From the NCBI RefSeq assembly GCF_003046315.1, contig NZ_PZZP01000003.1, forward strand, positions 142,219-206,218: DNA of 64,000 nucleotides. Reading direction: 5' to 3'. A model generated the notes under the pieces. That model was not told the origin of the DNA, did not search any database, and worked only from the letters and a program-made list of their open reading frames with translations. The stretch comes from Desmospora activa DSM 45169. Lineage in GTDB: Bacteria > Bacillota > Bacilli > Thermoactinomycetales > DSM-45169. The translations under genes were made by a program, and so were the position numbers. Positions 18,267-28,500 of the stretch are shown here, piece by piece. The first letter of the stretch is position 1; the number at the start of each line of letters is the position of its first letter.

Positions 18267-18641
18267 TCAGTTTCCATGCAAATCTAAATCTACCACTTCT
18301 TCTCCCGGCAAAGCATAACCCAGCTTGCGGGCCAATTCCAGCAGATACTCCTCATTTTGCAGTCGCCGTACATCTTCCTGTAATCCCCTCTGCTCCGCCT
18401 GTAAAGCTTGTACCTCTTCTCTACTCTGCGCCAACGCCGTTTTCCGTTCATGAACCTCCATGGATTGGCCAATCAGCTCCGATCCGCTCCAAAAGAAAAA
18501 CGCTAACATCGCGATGAGCCATATCCAACGGCGCCGGCGCACATGGCGGGGCAAAGGTTTTCTGACGACCGCTTTTTGACCCTCATTGGATGACCGGGAA
18601 GAACGGAAAGACACGACATTGCCGCGATTTCGATCAACCAT
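18267..18641 (-). CDS. divIC: septum formation initiator DivIC
   Basis: Bitopic divisome protein that works with FtsL and DivIB. Residues 1-40 are basic, a single transmembrane helix follows (WIWLIAMLAFFFW), then an extracytoplasmic coiled coil (HERKTALAQSREEVQALQAEQ and on) and a short C-terminal tail. About 124 residues. Of several clustered ATGs, the one at 18639-18641 is 9 bases after AAAAGG. In B. subtilis yabR follows divIC; here there is none. Confidence 0.88.
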   Translation of the reverse strand: MVDRNRGNVVSFRSSRSSNEGQKAVVRKPLPRHVRRRRWIWLIAMLAFFFWSGSELIGQSMEVHERKTALAQSREEVQALQAEQRGLQEDVRRLQNEEYLLELARKLGYALPGEEVVDLDLHGN

Positions 18642-18666
18642 CGTCATCATCCTTTTTTATTTCTAT

Positions 18667-19254
18667 TTACTCCCCACGGTTCCGTTGACCGGAAAGCCAA
18701 CGGCGGAGCCACTCCTTCCACCGCTGCAAGCGTCGGGTGATCGGTCTCGCCCCCTGGGCCAACCGCTCCCGGAGGGGTTGCAGCCATCGAAACAGCGGGG
18801 AGAGAAGCCACAGAGGGAAACGAAAAAAGAGAGCTCGCAGTAATCGGAACAATCCGACTCCCACCCGATAAAGCAGCATGGACAAGGCAGCCAAGGGCAG
18901 CCACAAACTGACATATAAGATCCGCAGGATTACGCGACACAACGTTTCCGTCCAGCTGAGCAACACACGGAGCAAACGGATTGTAAAGTTGCTAAACCAG
19001 GAATAGTAAAGGAACCACCCGGCTGCAATCGCAATCAGTACTGTAAAACGAAGCTCCCCCCAGTTGCTCCAAAGCAACAGACCAAACACCATACTCGCGG
19101 CCACTGCCCAATACAGGAGATCGACCAGGGAAACCACCCAGCCCCACATATGGAAACGAGCTTTTAACACCCGGTACAAATCCAACATCAAGCCCATCAT
19201 CAAACCGGAGCCCATCATCAAACCCATGGTCACCCATTGGGTATATAGTGTCAC
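18667..19254 (-). CDS. yabQ: spore cortex biosynthesis protein YabQ
   Basis: Sporulation membrane protein needed for the spore cortex in B. subtilis, made in the mother cell. Four hydrophobic segments are visible in the first 130 residues (VTMGLMMGSGLMMGLMLDLY, LVDLLYWAVAASMVFGLLLW, TVLIAIAAGWFLYYSWF, LWLPLAALSMLLYRV), followed by a strongly basic tail rich in Arg, Leu and Trp. The 195-residue length is within family range. The start overlaps the yabP stop by 4 bases, so the two are translationally coupled. The yabP-yabQ-divIC order is conserved. Confidence 0.88.
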   Translation of the reverse strand: MTLYTQWVTMGLMMGSGLMMGLMLDLYRVLKARFHMWGWVVSLVDLLYWAVAASMVFGLLLWSNWGELRFTVLIAIAAGWFLYYSWFSNFTIRLLRVLLSWTETLCRVILRILYVSLWLPLAALSMLLYRVGVGLFRLLRALFFRFPLWLLSPLFRWLQPLRERLAQGARPITRRLQRWKEWLRRWLSGQRNRGE

Positions 19255-19544
19255 CGGAATAACCTACCCAGAAAGCTCTTTGTTTTCTCGCCTCGAGCCG
19301 AGCCGTCGTCCAAATAGCTCATTTCATAGAGCTCCCCTTGGATGGCTACACGCCCTTCTTCCAGATTGAGATTCTTGATGTGCAGGTTATTTCCCCGGAT
19401 ACCCAGATAGCCGCATTCGGTGTGTAACAAAAATTCTTCGCTGTCAAAGCTCTCTACGCTCACCACTCCGGTCACTTCCAACGTATTGCGCCCTACCATC
19501 ATCACTTGGTGATTGGTTCGCCCTTGAATCGTTTCCTCCATCAT
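19251..19544 (-). CDS. yabP: sporulation protein YabP
   Basis: Small mother-cell sporulation protein, about 97 residues, of the YabP/YqfC family. The characteristic beta-rich core is GRNTLEVTGVVSVESFDSEE then FLLHTECGYLGIRGNNLHIKNL and VAIQGELYEMSYLDD. The start is taken as the ATG at 19542-19544, 9 bases after AAGGGGG; an ATG two codons upstream is only 3 bases from it. In B. subtilis yabP-yabQ is a sigma-E operon; the 330-base spacer upstream would hold that promoter. Confidence 0.88.
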   Translation of the reverse strand: MMEETIQGRTNHQVMMVGRNTLEVTGVVSVESFDSEEFLLHTECGYLGIRGNNLHIKNLNLEEGRVAIQGELYEMSYLDDGSARGEKTKSFLGRLFR

Positions 19545-19873
19545 GGACATGTACCCCCTTTCGGTACATGATATGACGGCGGACAAGGTTTAGAACCGCG
19601 GGCTTAAACCCTGGAAATGGTGAGCTTTCGCCTTTGAAATGAGCGCTTCTCATCACATTGAGCCGACATGTCGTCCTCTCGGGAAGCCAGTTAGCTGGTG
19701 ATCCGTCGAGCGACTTTGTATCCATGGAAACTTTGATTTGAACAGGTTTACAGGTGTGACTTTCATCACAATCTCAACCGCCTATCGCCATTAAGGGCAA
19801 CGATTGCCCTAGTAAGCAACTATATCTCAGGCAATTCCTGTCGGCATAGAGGTTGAGAAACGCCGCTCGTTAG
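19545..19873. other. spacer between rqcP and yabP
   Basis: No gene seen. It should contain the yabP promoter: CATATCAT just before yabP resembles a sigma-E -10 element, but I cannot find a matching -35. A GGGCAA/TTGCCC hairpin lies at 19795-19809. Confidence 0.4.
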
Positions 19874-20149
19874 TTACCCGTTGCCCTCGGCCCTCTCCCG
19901 CGGAATCGTTTCCAGCAGTTCGTACAGCTCTCCCGCTTCCGCTTTGCGGGTCGTCTCCCGCAGAGAAGTAACCCGTACCCGCAGGGATTGGTTGCCGAAG
20001 CGGATTAGCAACTCATCGCCCACCGCCACGTTTGTACCCGCCTTCGCGGTGTGTCCATTGACCTCAACCCGGCCCTGATCGCAAACCTCTTTGGCCAGTG
20101 TGCGCCTTTTCACCAGACGGGAAACCTTTAAAAACTTATCCAGACGCAT
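19874..20149 (-). CDS. rqcP: RqcP (YabO), S4-domain RNA-binding protein
   Basis: The 91-residue protein is almost entirely an S4 domain (MRLDKFLKVSRLVKRRTLAKE, then GRVEVNGHTAKAGTNVAVGD). In B. subtilis RqcP binds 50S subunits with RqcH and drives poly-alanine tailing of stalled peptides. It begins 2 bases after the hup stop, so it is in the hup message. The mazG-yabO neighbourhood matches B. subtilis except for the inserted hup. Confidence 0.92.
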   Translation of the reverse strand: MRLDKFLKVSRLVKRRTLAKEVCDQGRVEVNGHTAKAGTNVAVGDELLIRFGNQSLRVRVTSLRETTRKAEAGELYELLETIPRERAEGNG

Positions 20150-20151
20150 GC

Positions 20152-20424
20152 TTACTTCACTGCTCCCTTTAAGCGGCTTCCTGCTTTAAAAGCGGGAATG
20201 GTAGATGCGGGAATGGTGATGGTGTCACCGGTTTGTGGGTTGCGACCGTTACGCTGGGAACGTTTGCGCGTTTCAAAAGTGCCGAAACCGATCAATTGTA
20301 CTTTGTTGCCAGAGCCAAGAGCATCCGTCACTTCATCCATAAATCCATTTAACACGGATTCCACATCTTTTTTGGTCATGCCACTTTTTTCGGAAATGCG
20401 CGTAATCAATTCATGTTTGTTCAT
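20152..20424 (-). CDS. hup: HU-family DNA-binding protein
   Basis: Nucleoid protein of 90 residues, the standard HU length: MNKHELITRISEKSGMTKKD, then IGFGTFETRKRSQRNGRNPQ (the DNA-contacting arm with RNP) and TIPASTIPAFKAGSRLK. The true ATG at 20422-20424 follows AAAGGAGG. In B. subtilis hbs is elsewhere; here the gene sits between mazG and rqcP, a placement I recall from other Firmicutes. A terminator-like hairpin directly precedes it. Confidence 0.95.
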   Translation of the reverse strand: MNKHELITRISEKSGMTKKDVESVLNGFMDEVTDALGSGNKVQLIGFGTFETRKRSQRNGRNPQTGDTITIPASTIPAFKAGSRLKGAVK

Positions 20425-20479
20425 AAGAATGAACAACCTCCTTTTGGTCGTGTGCGATATACCATTCTGGGAAAAACGG

Positions 20480-20530
20480 AAAAATCCTCCCTCTTCCACC
20501 AAACGATTCCGTGTTGGAGGAGGGATTTTT
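20480..20530 (-). terminator. terminator between mazG and hup
   Basis: AAAAATCC(C)TCCTCC and GGAGGATTTTT arms with a long loop (20480-20530), T-run on the minus strand. It begins only about 12 bases after mazG and leaves about 55 bases for an hup promoter or for read-through control. Confidence 0.75.
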
Positions 20531-20541
20531 GGGTGCAACGA

Positions 20542-22008
20542 TTACTGGGCCTCCTCCATTTTGGCCTGTTCCCACCAGGCGTCCAGCTCTTCCAATGTGC
20601 AGAAATCCAGCGGCCGTCCTGCCTGTCGGGCTGCTTCTTCCACCCGGCGGAAGCGGCGTTCAAACTTACGGCAAGCGGCAAGCAGCGCCTGTTCCGGGTC
20701 CCGCTCCACAAACCGAGCCATCGCCACCACAGTGAATAGGAGATCACCCAATTCCTCCTCCTGATGAACAGGATTCTCCGCTGCCTCCAATTCCTGCAGT
20801 TCCTCCGCCACTTTTGCACGAACACCAGCGATATCGGGCCAATCAAATCCCACTTTGGCCGCTTTTTTTTGCAATTGATGCGCCCGAGCCAAAGCGGGAA
20901 AAGTAGAGGGAATACCGGCCAAGATGGAATCCGCCTGTAGCTTACCCGCACGTTCCTCCTGTTTGATCTCTTCCCATTTTTGTTTGACATCAGTCGCATT
21001 TTTCGCTGTGGCATCACCAAAAACATGGGGATGGCGGCGGATCATTTTCTCCGCTAGATTGGCAATCACATCTCCGATATCAAATGTACCCTCTTCACGT
21101 GCAATCTGAGAGTGAAGAAGCACCTGTAACAGCACATCACCCAACTCATCCGCCATCGCTTCCGGATCACTCTCAGCCACTGCTTCCAGAAATTCATACG
21201 ATTCTTCCAACAGATAAGGACGTAAACTCTCATGGGTCTGTTTGCGATCCCAGGGACAACCATCTGGAGCACGCAGGCGGGCGATAATCTCCTCCAGGTG
21301 GGAAAAACGGCGTAGACGGGCATCTTGCGCCACCACCGGTGGCACGTAAACCGTCGTTAAATTGCCGAAGCGATCCGCGCGATCCAGTTCCCACAAGGGC
21401 ATCCTCTCCACCTGTTCCATACCGGGTACGCCAGCGGCGGAAACTACCTGAACGGGATGATCATCGGGGAGAACTTCCATCAAGGTAAGCTTCACCTCGG
21501 ATGCAACCCCACGATCGTATACTTGGGCAATCAACAGATGCTGATTCGGTTCAATTTTCTTTGCATCCAGAGCAGTCCCATCCAGCAATTGAAATCCTTC
21601 CAGAGGATCCAGCGCTAACACGGTAAAAGCAGGGTCCAAAAAGCTACCTCCACCTTTGATCTCAACGGTCACCCCTACTCGTTCCCCCTGCTCCAACAGT
21701 TGACGTACCGTGGATTCCGCCACCAGTGGATGACCGGGAACGGCATATACTACCTCAGCCCCGCCTGCCGCTTCCGTCAACAATGTGTCGACGATGCGAC
21801 GATATACCGCGGAAAAATCCGACTCTTCCTCATACACATCATCGAAGGTGTCCGCCTTCATCCCTTCGCCTTGCAACCAGGCGACGCCGGGATGTTCTTT
21901 TGTTCTGAGCCAGATGCGTCGATCCGAGGTAAGCAAGCGAAATGTGCCTAAAGGCAGGTTCTCCACATCTCCCGCTCCTAAACCAACGACCGTGATCTTA
22001 CCCGGCAT
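20542..22008 (-). CDS. mazG: YabN: tetrapyrrole-methylase-like domain fused to MazG NTP pyrophosphohydrolase
   Basis: Two-domain protein of 488 residues. Residues 1-215 resemble TP-methylases (KITVVGLGAGDVENLPLG at the N-terminus, YAVPGHPLVAESTV near 90). The C-terminal part has two MazG motifs: LRAPDGCPWDRKQTHESLRP, then EESYEFLEAV and ADELGDVLLQV near 285-310, and a second EELGDLLFTVVAMAR near 435. MazG domains clear aberrant NTPs. The ATG at 22006-22008 is 7 bases after GGGAGGAG and overlaps the stop of the preceding flippase gene by 11 bases. Confidence 0.94.
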   Translation of the reverse strand: MPGKITVVGLGAGDVENLPLGTFRLLTSDRRIWLRTKEHPGVAWLQGEGMKADTFDDVYEEESDFSAVYRRIVDTLLTEAAGGAEVVYAVPGHPLVAESTVRQLLEQGERVGVTVEIKGGGSFLDPAFTVLALDPLEGFQLLDGTALDAKKIEPNQHLLIAQVYDRGVASEVKLTLMEVLPDDHPVQVVSAAGVPGMEQVERMPLWELDRADRFGNLTTVYVPPVVAQDARLRRFSHLEEIIARLRAPDGCPWDRKQTHESLRPYLLEESYEFLEAVAESDPEAMADELGDVLLQVLLHSQIAREEGTFDIGDVIANLAEKMIRRHPHVFGDATAKNATDVKQKWEEIKQEERAGKLQADSILAGIPSTFPALARAHQLQKKAAKVGFDWPDIAGVRAKVAEELQELEAAENPVHQEEELGDLLFTVVAMARFVERDPEQALLAACRKFERRFRRVEEAARQAGRPLDFCTLEELDAWWEQAKMEEAQ

Positions 22009-23659
22009 TGCGACTCCTCCCTTTTCTGTTCCAACCATATTGATCCAACAATCCTACCAGTTTAGGGCCGATTTTCGGAATCCGCTCCAGTTCCTGTCGT
22101 TCCATCGCCCCCAACATCAACACCGCCGCCCCATATACAAGAGCACCAGCGGCCACACCGCTCAAGGAGACAGCGGTCATAGCGAGTCGGGTGGATTCCC
22201 ATCCTACCGTTAAAACCGTGATCCCTTTCATCGTTCCCACGGTGGCGATCACCATCAGAGTGGTGGCAACAAATATGGCTAAGCCTGTCCGACGCAGGTA
22301 AAAAACCTGCCCTAAGCGCCCTCGCAGCGCAATCAGATTAAGAGTCGCAGCCACCGCATATCCCGTTACAGTGGCAATGGCGGCACCACGAATATCCCAC
22401 AGTGGTATCAGGAGCAGATTGAGCCCTAGCTTCACCCCTACTCCGATCAGGAGATTGCGTGCCGGTAACCGTACTTGCCCCACCCCTTGCAAAATGCCGG
22501 AAGAGGTCATACCCAAAGTGGAAAAGAGAGCAGTAAACGCTAATATAACCAACGCTGCGGTACCGGCATCATCCTTATACAACATCACATTGGTGGGCCC
22601 CGCCACTACCGCCAGCCCCACCGCTGCTGGCAATCCCATCAACAGTGTCAGCCGCATCGCCAGTGTGGATCGATCCCGCACCTTTCGCTCATCCCCTCGG
22701 ATCAGCGCTTCCGCTACAGCCGGAACGATGGAAAGGGAGAGAGCAGTGGCGAAAAAGGAGGCAAACTGGATCAGCGGCTGTCCCCGATCATATACCCCTT
22801 TGCCATCGATCGCTTCAGCCGTGGTAAACCCGGCCTGCTCCAACAGATTGGCCACGGTAAAGGAATCGACCAAGGATAAGAGCGGTAACACCAATGCACC
22901 GACGGAGATTGGAATGGAGAGTACCATTAAACTTTTAAAAATGGACCATGGCGACTCCGCTTCCTTCGGTGGCGCCGCTACCGGCTTCTCCGCCGCCAAC
23001 TGCTTTTCAATGCGCCGATTGCGCCCCCAGTAAAATAAAAGCACCACCAGACCGGCAACCGCACCGGTGAAAGCGCCAAATACCGCACCCGCTCCGGCAT
23101 AGACGACACCGGCCCCTGTCGACGTCAACCACCAGGCCAACAGCAAGATGGTAGCCACCCGTACACTCTGTTCCGCAACCTGAGAAGAGGCGGTGGGAGT
23201 CATATTTTGGTGACCCTGAAAATATCCCCTGATCACCGACATTAACGGCACCACCAATAAAGCGAAGGAGACCGCCCGAATCGGCAATGTCAGCATTTCT
23301 CGACTACCCATCCAAGTAGCGATAATGGGAGCCGTCAAAAACAACAGCAGAAAAAAGAGACAGCCTGTTACACTCAACAGAGTGGCCGTCACCCGAAATA
23401 TGCGTTTGGCCCCTACGGTGTCACCCTGGGCCAGCCGTTCCGACACCAACTTAGAAATGGCGATAGGAAATCCCGCCGTCGCCAGAATCAACAGTGTACT
23501 GTAAAGGGGATACACTTGTTGATAAACAAACATCCCCTCGTTTCCAGTGATATTCTGATACGGGATGCGATAAACCGCCCCCAGCAGCTTTGTGAAAAAA
23601 GCGGCCAGTCCCAAAATGGCGGCTCCTTTTATAAATGACTGTTTCCCCGCTGTCATCAA
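21998..23659 (-). CDS. MATE-like polysaccharide flippase of the SpoVB/YabM group
   Basis: Integral membrane protein of 553 residues with about 14 predicted helices. It has the oligosaccharidyl-lipid flippase N-terminus (FIKGAAILGLAAFFTKLLGAVYR, shown here only in part: YRIPYQNITGNEG) and the conserved VIRGYFQGHQNMTPTASSQVAEQ segment (first 20: VIRGYFQGHQNMTPTASSQV). SpoVB and YabM relatives move lipid-linked precursors such as lipid II. In B. subtilis yabM has this same place before mazG (yabN). Substrate unproven. Confidence 0.9.
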   Translation of the reverse strand: MMTAGKQSFIKGAAILGLAAFFTKLLGAVYRIPYQNITGNEGMFVYQQVYPLYSTLLILATAGFPIAISKLVSERLAQGDTVGAKRIFRVTATLLSVTGCLFFLLLFLTAPIIATWMGSREMLTLPIRAVSFALLVVPLMSVIRGYFQGHQNMTPTASSQVAEQSVRVATILLLAWWLTSTGAGVVYAGAGAVFGAFTGAVAGLVVLLFYWGRNRRIEKQLAAEKPVAAPPKEAESPWSIFKSLMVLSIPISVGALVLPLLSLVDSFTVANLLEQAGFTTAEAIDGKGVYDRGQPLIQFASFFATALSLSIVPAVAEALIRGDERKVRDRSTLAMRLTLLMGLPAAVGLAVVAGPTNVMLYKDDAGTAALVILAFTALFSTLGMTSSGILQGVGQVRLPARNLLIGVGVKLGLNLLLIPLWDIRGAAIATVTGYAVAATLNLIALRGRLGQVFYLRRTGLAIFVATTLMVIATVGTMKGITVLTVGWESTRLAMTAVSLSGVAAGALVYGAAVLMLGAMERQELERIPKIGPKLVGLLDQYGWNRKGRSRNAG

Positions 23660-23718
23660 ACTCTCCTTTCAATAAAAACCCACTTTAGTATACACTGCCG
23701 CCGCCATCCTCACCAACA

Positions 23719-23740
23719 GAAAAAGCAGGCCTTGGCCTGC
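23719..23740 (-). terminator. terminator after spoVT
   Basis: GCAGGCC, AA loop, GGCCTGC, then TTTTTCTGTT on the minus strand. Confidence 0.85.
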
Positions 23741-23750
23741 CCAAACGCTG

Positions 23751-23830
23751 AGAAAGTGGGCCTGATGCCCGATCTCCGTCTCTGCACCTCTTTCCCTTTT
23801 GTCGATGAAAAGAAGTCCCGCGCCGCCGCC
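23751..23830 (-). repeat. R1 dispersed repeat, copy D
   Basis: AAAGTGGGCCTGATGCCCGA, then TCTCCGTCTCTGCACCTCTT match copies B and G over about 60 bases. It lies between the spoVT stop and its terminator. Confidence 0.65.
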
Positions 23831-23845
23831 TTCCCACTCCGCCGA

Positions 23846-24388
23846 TCATTGTTCCATCTGCTTTCCTAAAAAGGAGGCAGCCGTATTCGCCACTTTCACC
23901 TCTACGTCTCCCATCTTTGTCCCCTCTTTCTTGGAAAGGAGAATAACCGCTCCAATCGGATCTCCACCGGCATTGATGGGCGCGATAATGAAGGACTCGT
24001 AGGCTTCCGACAAGTCTCGAATCAGTTCCGTATGCGTGGGATTCGCCTCCAGATGGGGCTTGCGCTGATCCATACAGGTTTCCACAATCGATCCGACGGG
24101 TTTGTCCAGATATTCCTTTTTGGACGCTCCGGCAACAGCGATCACTGTATCCCGATCACAAATTAAGGTTACATGGTACAAGCTCTCATAAAGGGATTCC
24201 GCATACTCCTTGGCAAAATCGCTCAATTCCCCGATCGGCGAATATTTTTTTAGAATCACTTCCCCGTCTCGATCTACAAAAATCTCCAACGGATCCCCTT
24301 CTCGGATGCGGAGCGTCCGGCGAATCTCCTTGGGGATGACGACCCGCCCCAGATCGTCGATGCGACGAACAATGCCCGTAGCTTTCAT
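23846..24388 (-). CDS. spoVT: stage V sporulation transcription factor SpoVT
   Basis: Forespore regulator that tunes sigma-G genes. The 180-residue protein has an AbrB-type swapped-hairpin domain (MKATGIVRRIDDLGRVVIPK, EIRRTLRIREGDPLEIF) and a C-terminal GAF-like domain with CDRDTVIAVAGASKKEYL. In-frame codons upstream overlap a terminator, so the ATG at 24386-24388 after GCGAGG is chosen. It sits between prsA and the YabM-like flippase as in B. subtilis, apart from the inserted prsA. Confidence 0.95.
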   Translation of the reverse strand: MKATGIVRRIDDLGRVVIPKEIRRTLRIREGDPLEIFVDRDGEVILKKYSPIGELSDFAKEYAESLYESLYHVTLICDRDTVIAVAGASKKEYLDKPVGSIVETCMDQRKPHLEANPTHTELIRDLSEAYESFIIAPINAGGDPIGAVILLSKKEGTKMGDVEVKVANTAASFLGKQMEQ

Positions 24389-24510
24389 GAATATTGATGC
24401 CTCGCTTTCATGGATAATGGGTTTCGGATCAGGCCGAAATCCTTGACTCGCATCGTTACGGCCATAGTATTCATCCACTTCCAGCGATTTATACGACGTG
24501 CCAATTTCCG

Positions 24511-24541
24511 CAAAAAAAGGCAGAGCATTGGATGCTCTGCC
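24511..24541 (-). terminator. terminator after prsA
   Basis: GGCAGAGCAT and ATGCTCTGCC arms, 3-base loop, then TTTTTTTG on the minus strand. Confidence 0.9.
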
Positions 24542-24551
24542 TGTCAAACGA

Positions 24552-25595
24552 TCACTCTTTATCCTTTTTCTGCTCATCATCGTTTTCGGTATCCTGTTTC
24601 AGTCCAGGAATATCCACTTTGCTAAGCTTCACTTCCTCGTCGATAAAGGTCTGGAAGCCTTCCTGCACCTTATTTCGTTTAATATCCTCTTTTACATCGT
24701 CATAAGCCTGTTTTTCCCGCTTGTTGACGCGGATGACATGATACCCGTAATCCGTTTTTACGGGATCGCCAATCTCTTTTAAGGGCTGTTCCATGGCAGC
24801 TTCGGAAAACTCAGGAACCCATTGATCTGGTGTACCTTCATATTTTCCGGCACTCTCTTTTGAGCCAGGATCATCGGAGTATTTTTTGGCGATATCCGAC
24901 CATTTGCCGCCGTCTTCCAGTTTTTTCTTTACATCTTCAGCCCGTTTTTTCGCTTCCTTATCCGAGCGTTTCTTACCGTCCTCCCCTTCCTGGGTGGAGA
25001 TGAGGACATGATTCAGCTCAATGGTGTAATAAGCATCAGACTCTTCATATTCCTTCTTTAAATCTTTTTCCTTCACTTGGCCTTCCAGGTATGCGGTAAC
25101 TTTATTGTTCTGGATCAGGAAATTACGCAGATCTTTTTTTGTAATCCCGCTCTCTTTTAGAATGGTATCCGGATCTTGTTTTTCCTGTCCTTCCTGGGCC
25201 GGTTGTTCTTTTACCGACTCTTCAAATTGCTTGATGACCTCGTCCGCTTCTTCTTCATACTTCTTTTCGTCTTTTACCTGCTTGGCGATCTCCATCTCCG
25301 CAATTTGTTGCTTGACCAGTTCCCCTTTGGCTTCGGGGCTCTCGGTCATCATCGCCAATTGGGGTTGGAAAAACACCATCAGGTTGATATATCGGTTTAA
25401 CTCCCCTTCTGTCACTTTGCCGCCCTCATACTCCGCCACTACCTTCTTGCTGTCCGTGGGAAGCGGCTCAGCTTGTCCCATCGGATTTTCCGTATCTTCC
25501 GCTTTATCCTCGTCAGAGCCACAGCCTACGAGGAAGAGGGAGAGCGCCAACAGCACGCTCAATGACGTCAGGAGTCTTTTTTTAAGTCGCTGCAT
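24552..25595 (-). CDS. prsA: PrsA-like lipoprotein foldase (parvulin peptidyl-prolyl isomerase)
   Basis: Membrane-anchored folding factor for secreted proteins. Signal peptide with lipobox LFLVGC (Cys near residue 26), acidic linker, an N-terminal SurA-like helical region, then a rotamase domain at about 185-285 (ELNHVLISTQEG, WSDIAKKYSDDPGSKESAG, YGYHVIRVN) and a Lys/Glu-rich tail. 347 residues. The ATG at 25593-25595 follows AAAGGAG and lies inside the end of mfd (14-base overlap), so expression is coupled to mfd. B. subtilis has no prsA here, though its yacD near hslO is a related protein. Confidence 0.9.
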   Translation of the reverse strand: MQRLKKRLLTSLSVLLALSLFLVGCGSDEDKAEDTENPMGQAEPLPTDSKKVVAEYEGGKVTEGELNRYINLMVFFQPQLAMMTESPEAKGELVKQQIAEMEIAKQVKDEKKYEEEADEVIKQFEESVKEQPAQEGQEKQDPDTILKESGITKKDLRNFLIQNNKVTAYLEGQVKEKDLKKEYEESDAYYTIELNHVLISTQEGEDGKKRSDKEAKKRAEDVKKKLEDGGKWSDIAKKYSDDPGSKESAGKYEGTPDQWVPEFSEAAMEQPLKEIGDPVKTDYGYHVIRVNKREKQAYDDVKEDIKRNKVQEGFQTFIDEEVKLSKVDIPGLKQDTENDDEQKKDKE

Positions 25596-28500
25596 TTCGG
25601 AATGCTCCTTTCGTTTTGGGAACCGTTTCATATTGTATCAAAAATTGTTCCACCATTTCCAGGCCCTCCGCCGCCGGCAGACCCTTCAGTCGGAAAATAA
25701 CACCGATCCGCTGCCCGGAAGAGAGGCGCACGCGGCCTGGGAATTGTTGTGCCAGGCGGAAGAGCTGCTGCCCATCCACTACCTCATTTTGATCTGGGTG
25801 AAGTTTGGTGTGAATTTCCAGTCCTTCTTGTTTAATTTCTTCAATATGGTACTGAATGGCGTAGGCACGCAAGCGAGCAACCCGCAACAAATTCACCACC
25901 GGTTGAGGGAGGTCGCCGAAGCGGTCTTCCATCTCTTCTTCCAAATCCCGCGCCTCTTCCAAACGGCGCACCGCCCGGATTTTTTTATAGATCTCGATCT
26001 TCTGTTTTTCATCGCCGATGTATTCCGACGGCAGATAAGCATCGGTGTTTAACTCGATCTCTGGATCAAACACTTTTTCCTCTTCCACTTTGCCTTGCTG
26101 CTCGTTAATCGCCTCTTTTAACATCTGGGTGTACAGCTCAAAGCCGACAGAGGCAATATGACCGTGCTGTTCCGCCCCCAGCAGATTGCCGGCGCCGCGA
26201 ATGGCCAAATCACGCATCGCAATTTTAAAGCCTGAGCCTAACTCGGTAAATTCTTTAATTGCCTGTAGGCGTTTTTCCGCCGTTTCCGACAACACCTTAT
26301 CCCGCTGATAGGTGAAGTAGGCATAAGCAATCCGATTGGAGCGGCCCACCCGTCCCCGCAATTGATACAACTGAGACAAGCCCATGCGATCGGCATCATA
26401 GATGATCAAGGTGTTAACATTGGGGATATCCACCCCGGTTTCAATAATGGTGGTACTGACCAACACATCGTACTCGCCATCCAAAAAGTCAAGCATCACT
26501 CGTTCCAACTCGGTTTCCACCATCTGCCCATGGGCGACGGCGATACGGGCGTCCGGTACCAACATCCGGATCTGATCCGCCATTTGGTCGATGTTGTGCA
26601 CTTGGTTGTAGAGAAAATAAACTTGTCCGTTACGGGCCAGCTCCCGTTCAATCGCTTCCCGCACCAATGCCGCAGAATACTCCAACACATAGGTTTGTAC
26701 AGGAAAACGGTTTTCCGGCGGTGTCTCGATCACCGACAAATCCCGTACCCCCATCATCGACATATGCAGAGTGCGGGGAATGGGAGTAGCCGTCAGCGTC
26801 AGCACATCGATATCGGCTTTTAGCTGCTTTACTTTCTCCTTATGCTTCACCCCAAAACGTTGCTCTTCATCGACAATCAACAGACCCAAATCTTTGTACT
26901 GTACATCTTTGGACAAGAGACGATGGGTTCCGATCACAATATCGACGGTCCCCTCGTTGATTCCCTTAATCGTTTCCTTCTGTTCCTTACGGGAACGGAA
27001 ACGGGACAGCACCCGGATCTCTACCGGAAAACCGGCAAATCGCTCGCGGAAGGTTTCATAGTGCTGTTGTGCCAAGATGGTGGTAGGAACCAGTACCGCT
27101 ACTTGCTTCCCGTCCATGGTCGCCTTAAAAGCGGCCCGAATCGCTACTTCCGTTTTTCCGTACCCGACGTCCCCACACAAGAGTCGGTCCATGGGTTGTA
27201 CGCTTTCCATGTCCCGTTTGATCTCTTCGATAGAACGAAGCTGATCCCCTGTCTCTTCATAGGGGAAAAGAGCATCAAATTCCCGTTGATAACCGGTATC
27301 TTCAGCAAAGGAATAACCTTTTGCCGCTTGCCGTTTGGCATAGAGCTGAATCAGATCGGAAGCGATATCTTCCACTGAGGAGCGAACTTTGTTTTTGACT
27401 TTGCTCCATTCGCTTCCACCCAGACTATACACCTTGGGGCTCTTCTCTTCGCTTCCCAGGTATTTTTGCACTTGGTTGATCTGCTCGATGGGGACATACA
27501 GTTTGTCGTTGCCTGCATATTGCACTAGCAGATAATCTTTGTGCAGACCACCCACATCCAGCGTTTCAATCCCATAGTACCGTCCAATCCCGTGATTGAC
27601 GTGAACCACATAGTCGCCGGGTTTCAGTTCCTGATAATCCTTAATTTTTTCGGCGTGGTCCAGTTTAACCGCGCGGCGGGCACGCCGTTGCTTCTGGGTG
27701 AAAACTTCCCCTTCCGTCACAACCGCAATCCGGGATGCTCCCAGTTCAAACCCGCCTGACAGCGCTCCCACTTGAATGATGGGTCGGCTCGGCTGTAGTG
27801 TGTTATCGGGCAGATCCCGTGTCACTTCCATCCCATAATCGGCTAACACGCGTTCCAACCGTTCCGCCCGCTCTTGAGTGGAAGCGGTAAACAGCACCCG
27901 GTACTTCCCTTTGGTCCAACGCTCCCATTCCGTTTTGAGCACATGCATCTGCCCATGGAATTGCTGCATACTACGGGAGATAAACTGGACAATGTTTTGC
28001 GGTTGAATCCCACCGAACTGACGCATAAACAAAGAAAGGTGAATCCGTTGGTGTTGTCCGCGATTAAACCAGTCGTCATGGCTGACGGACAATGTCAGCG
28101 CCGGTAGGTATTCCCCCTGCTGCAACAGCGCCGTCTGCCATTCTCCTTCTTCTCGCTCCATCTGCTTTGCCGTTTCCTGAATGCGATTGGGCTCATCCCA
28201 TACCCATACGACATCTTGGGGTAAATAATCGACCAAGGTTTCATAAGAGGGATACACTTGGCTGATATATTTATACATCCCGGTAAAGCGTTGGCCGGTT
28301 TTGAGCTGTTCCACTTCCCAGCCGATCTTCTCCACCAATTTACTGCGGGTATCCGGATCTTTCACTTGGGTGAGGCGTTCCTCCAATAAGTGGGCAACCC
28401 GATCCCCGGCTTGGTATAGTGCTTCCGCTGACGCAAACATCTCCTGCGCTGGAGGAATCGTATACCGCTCCAGTTTATCTTTGGAACGCTGGTCCGCCAC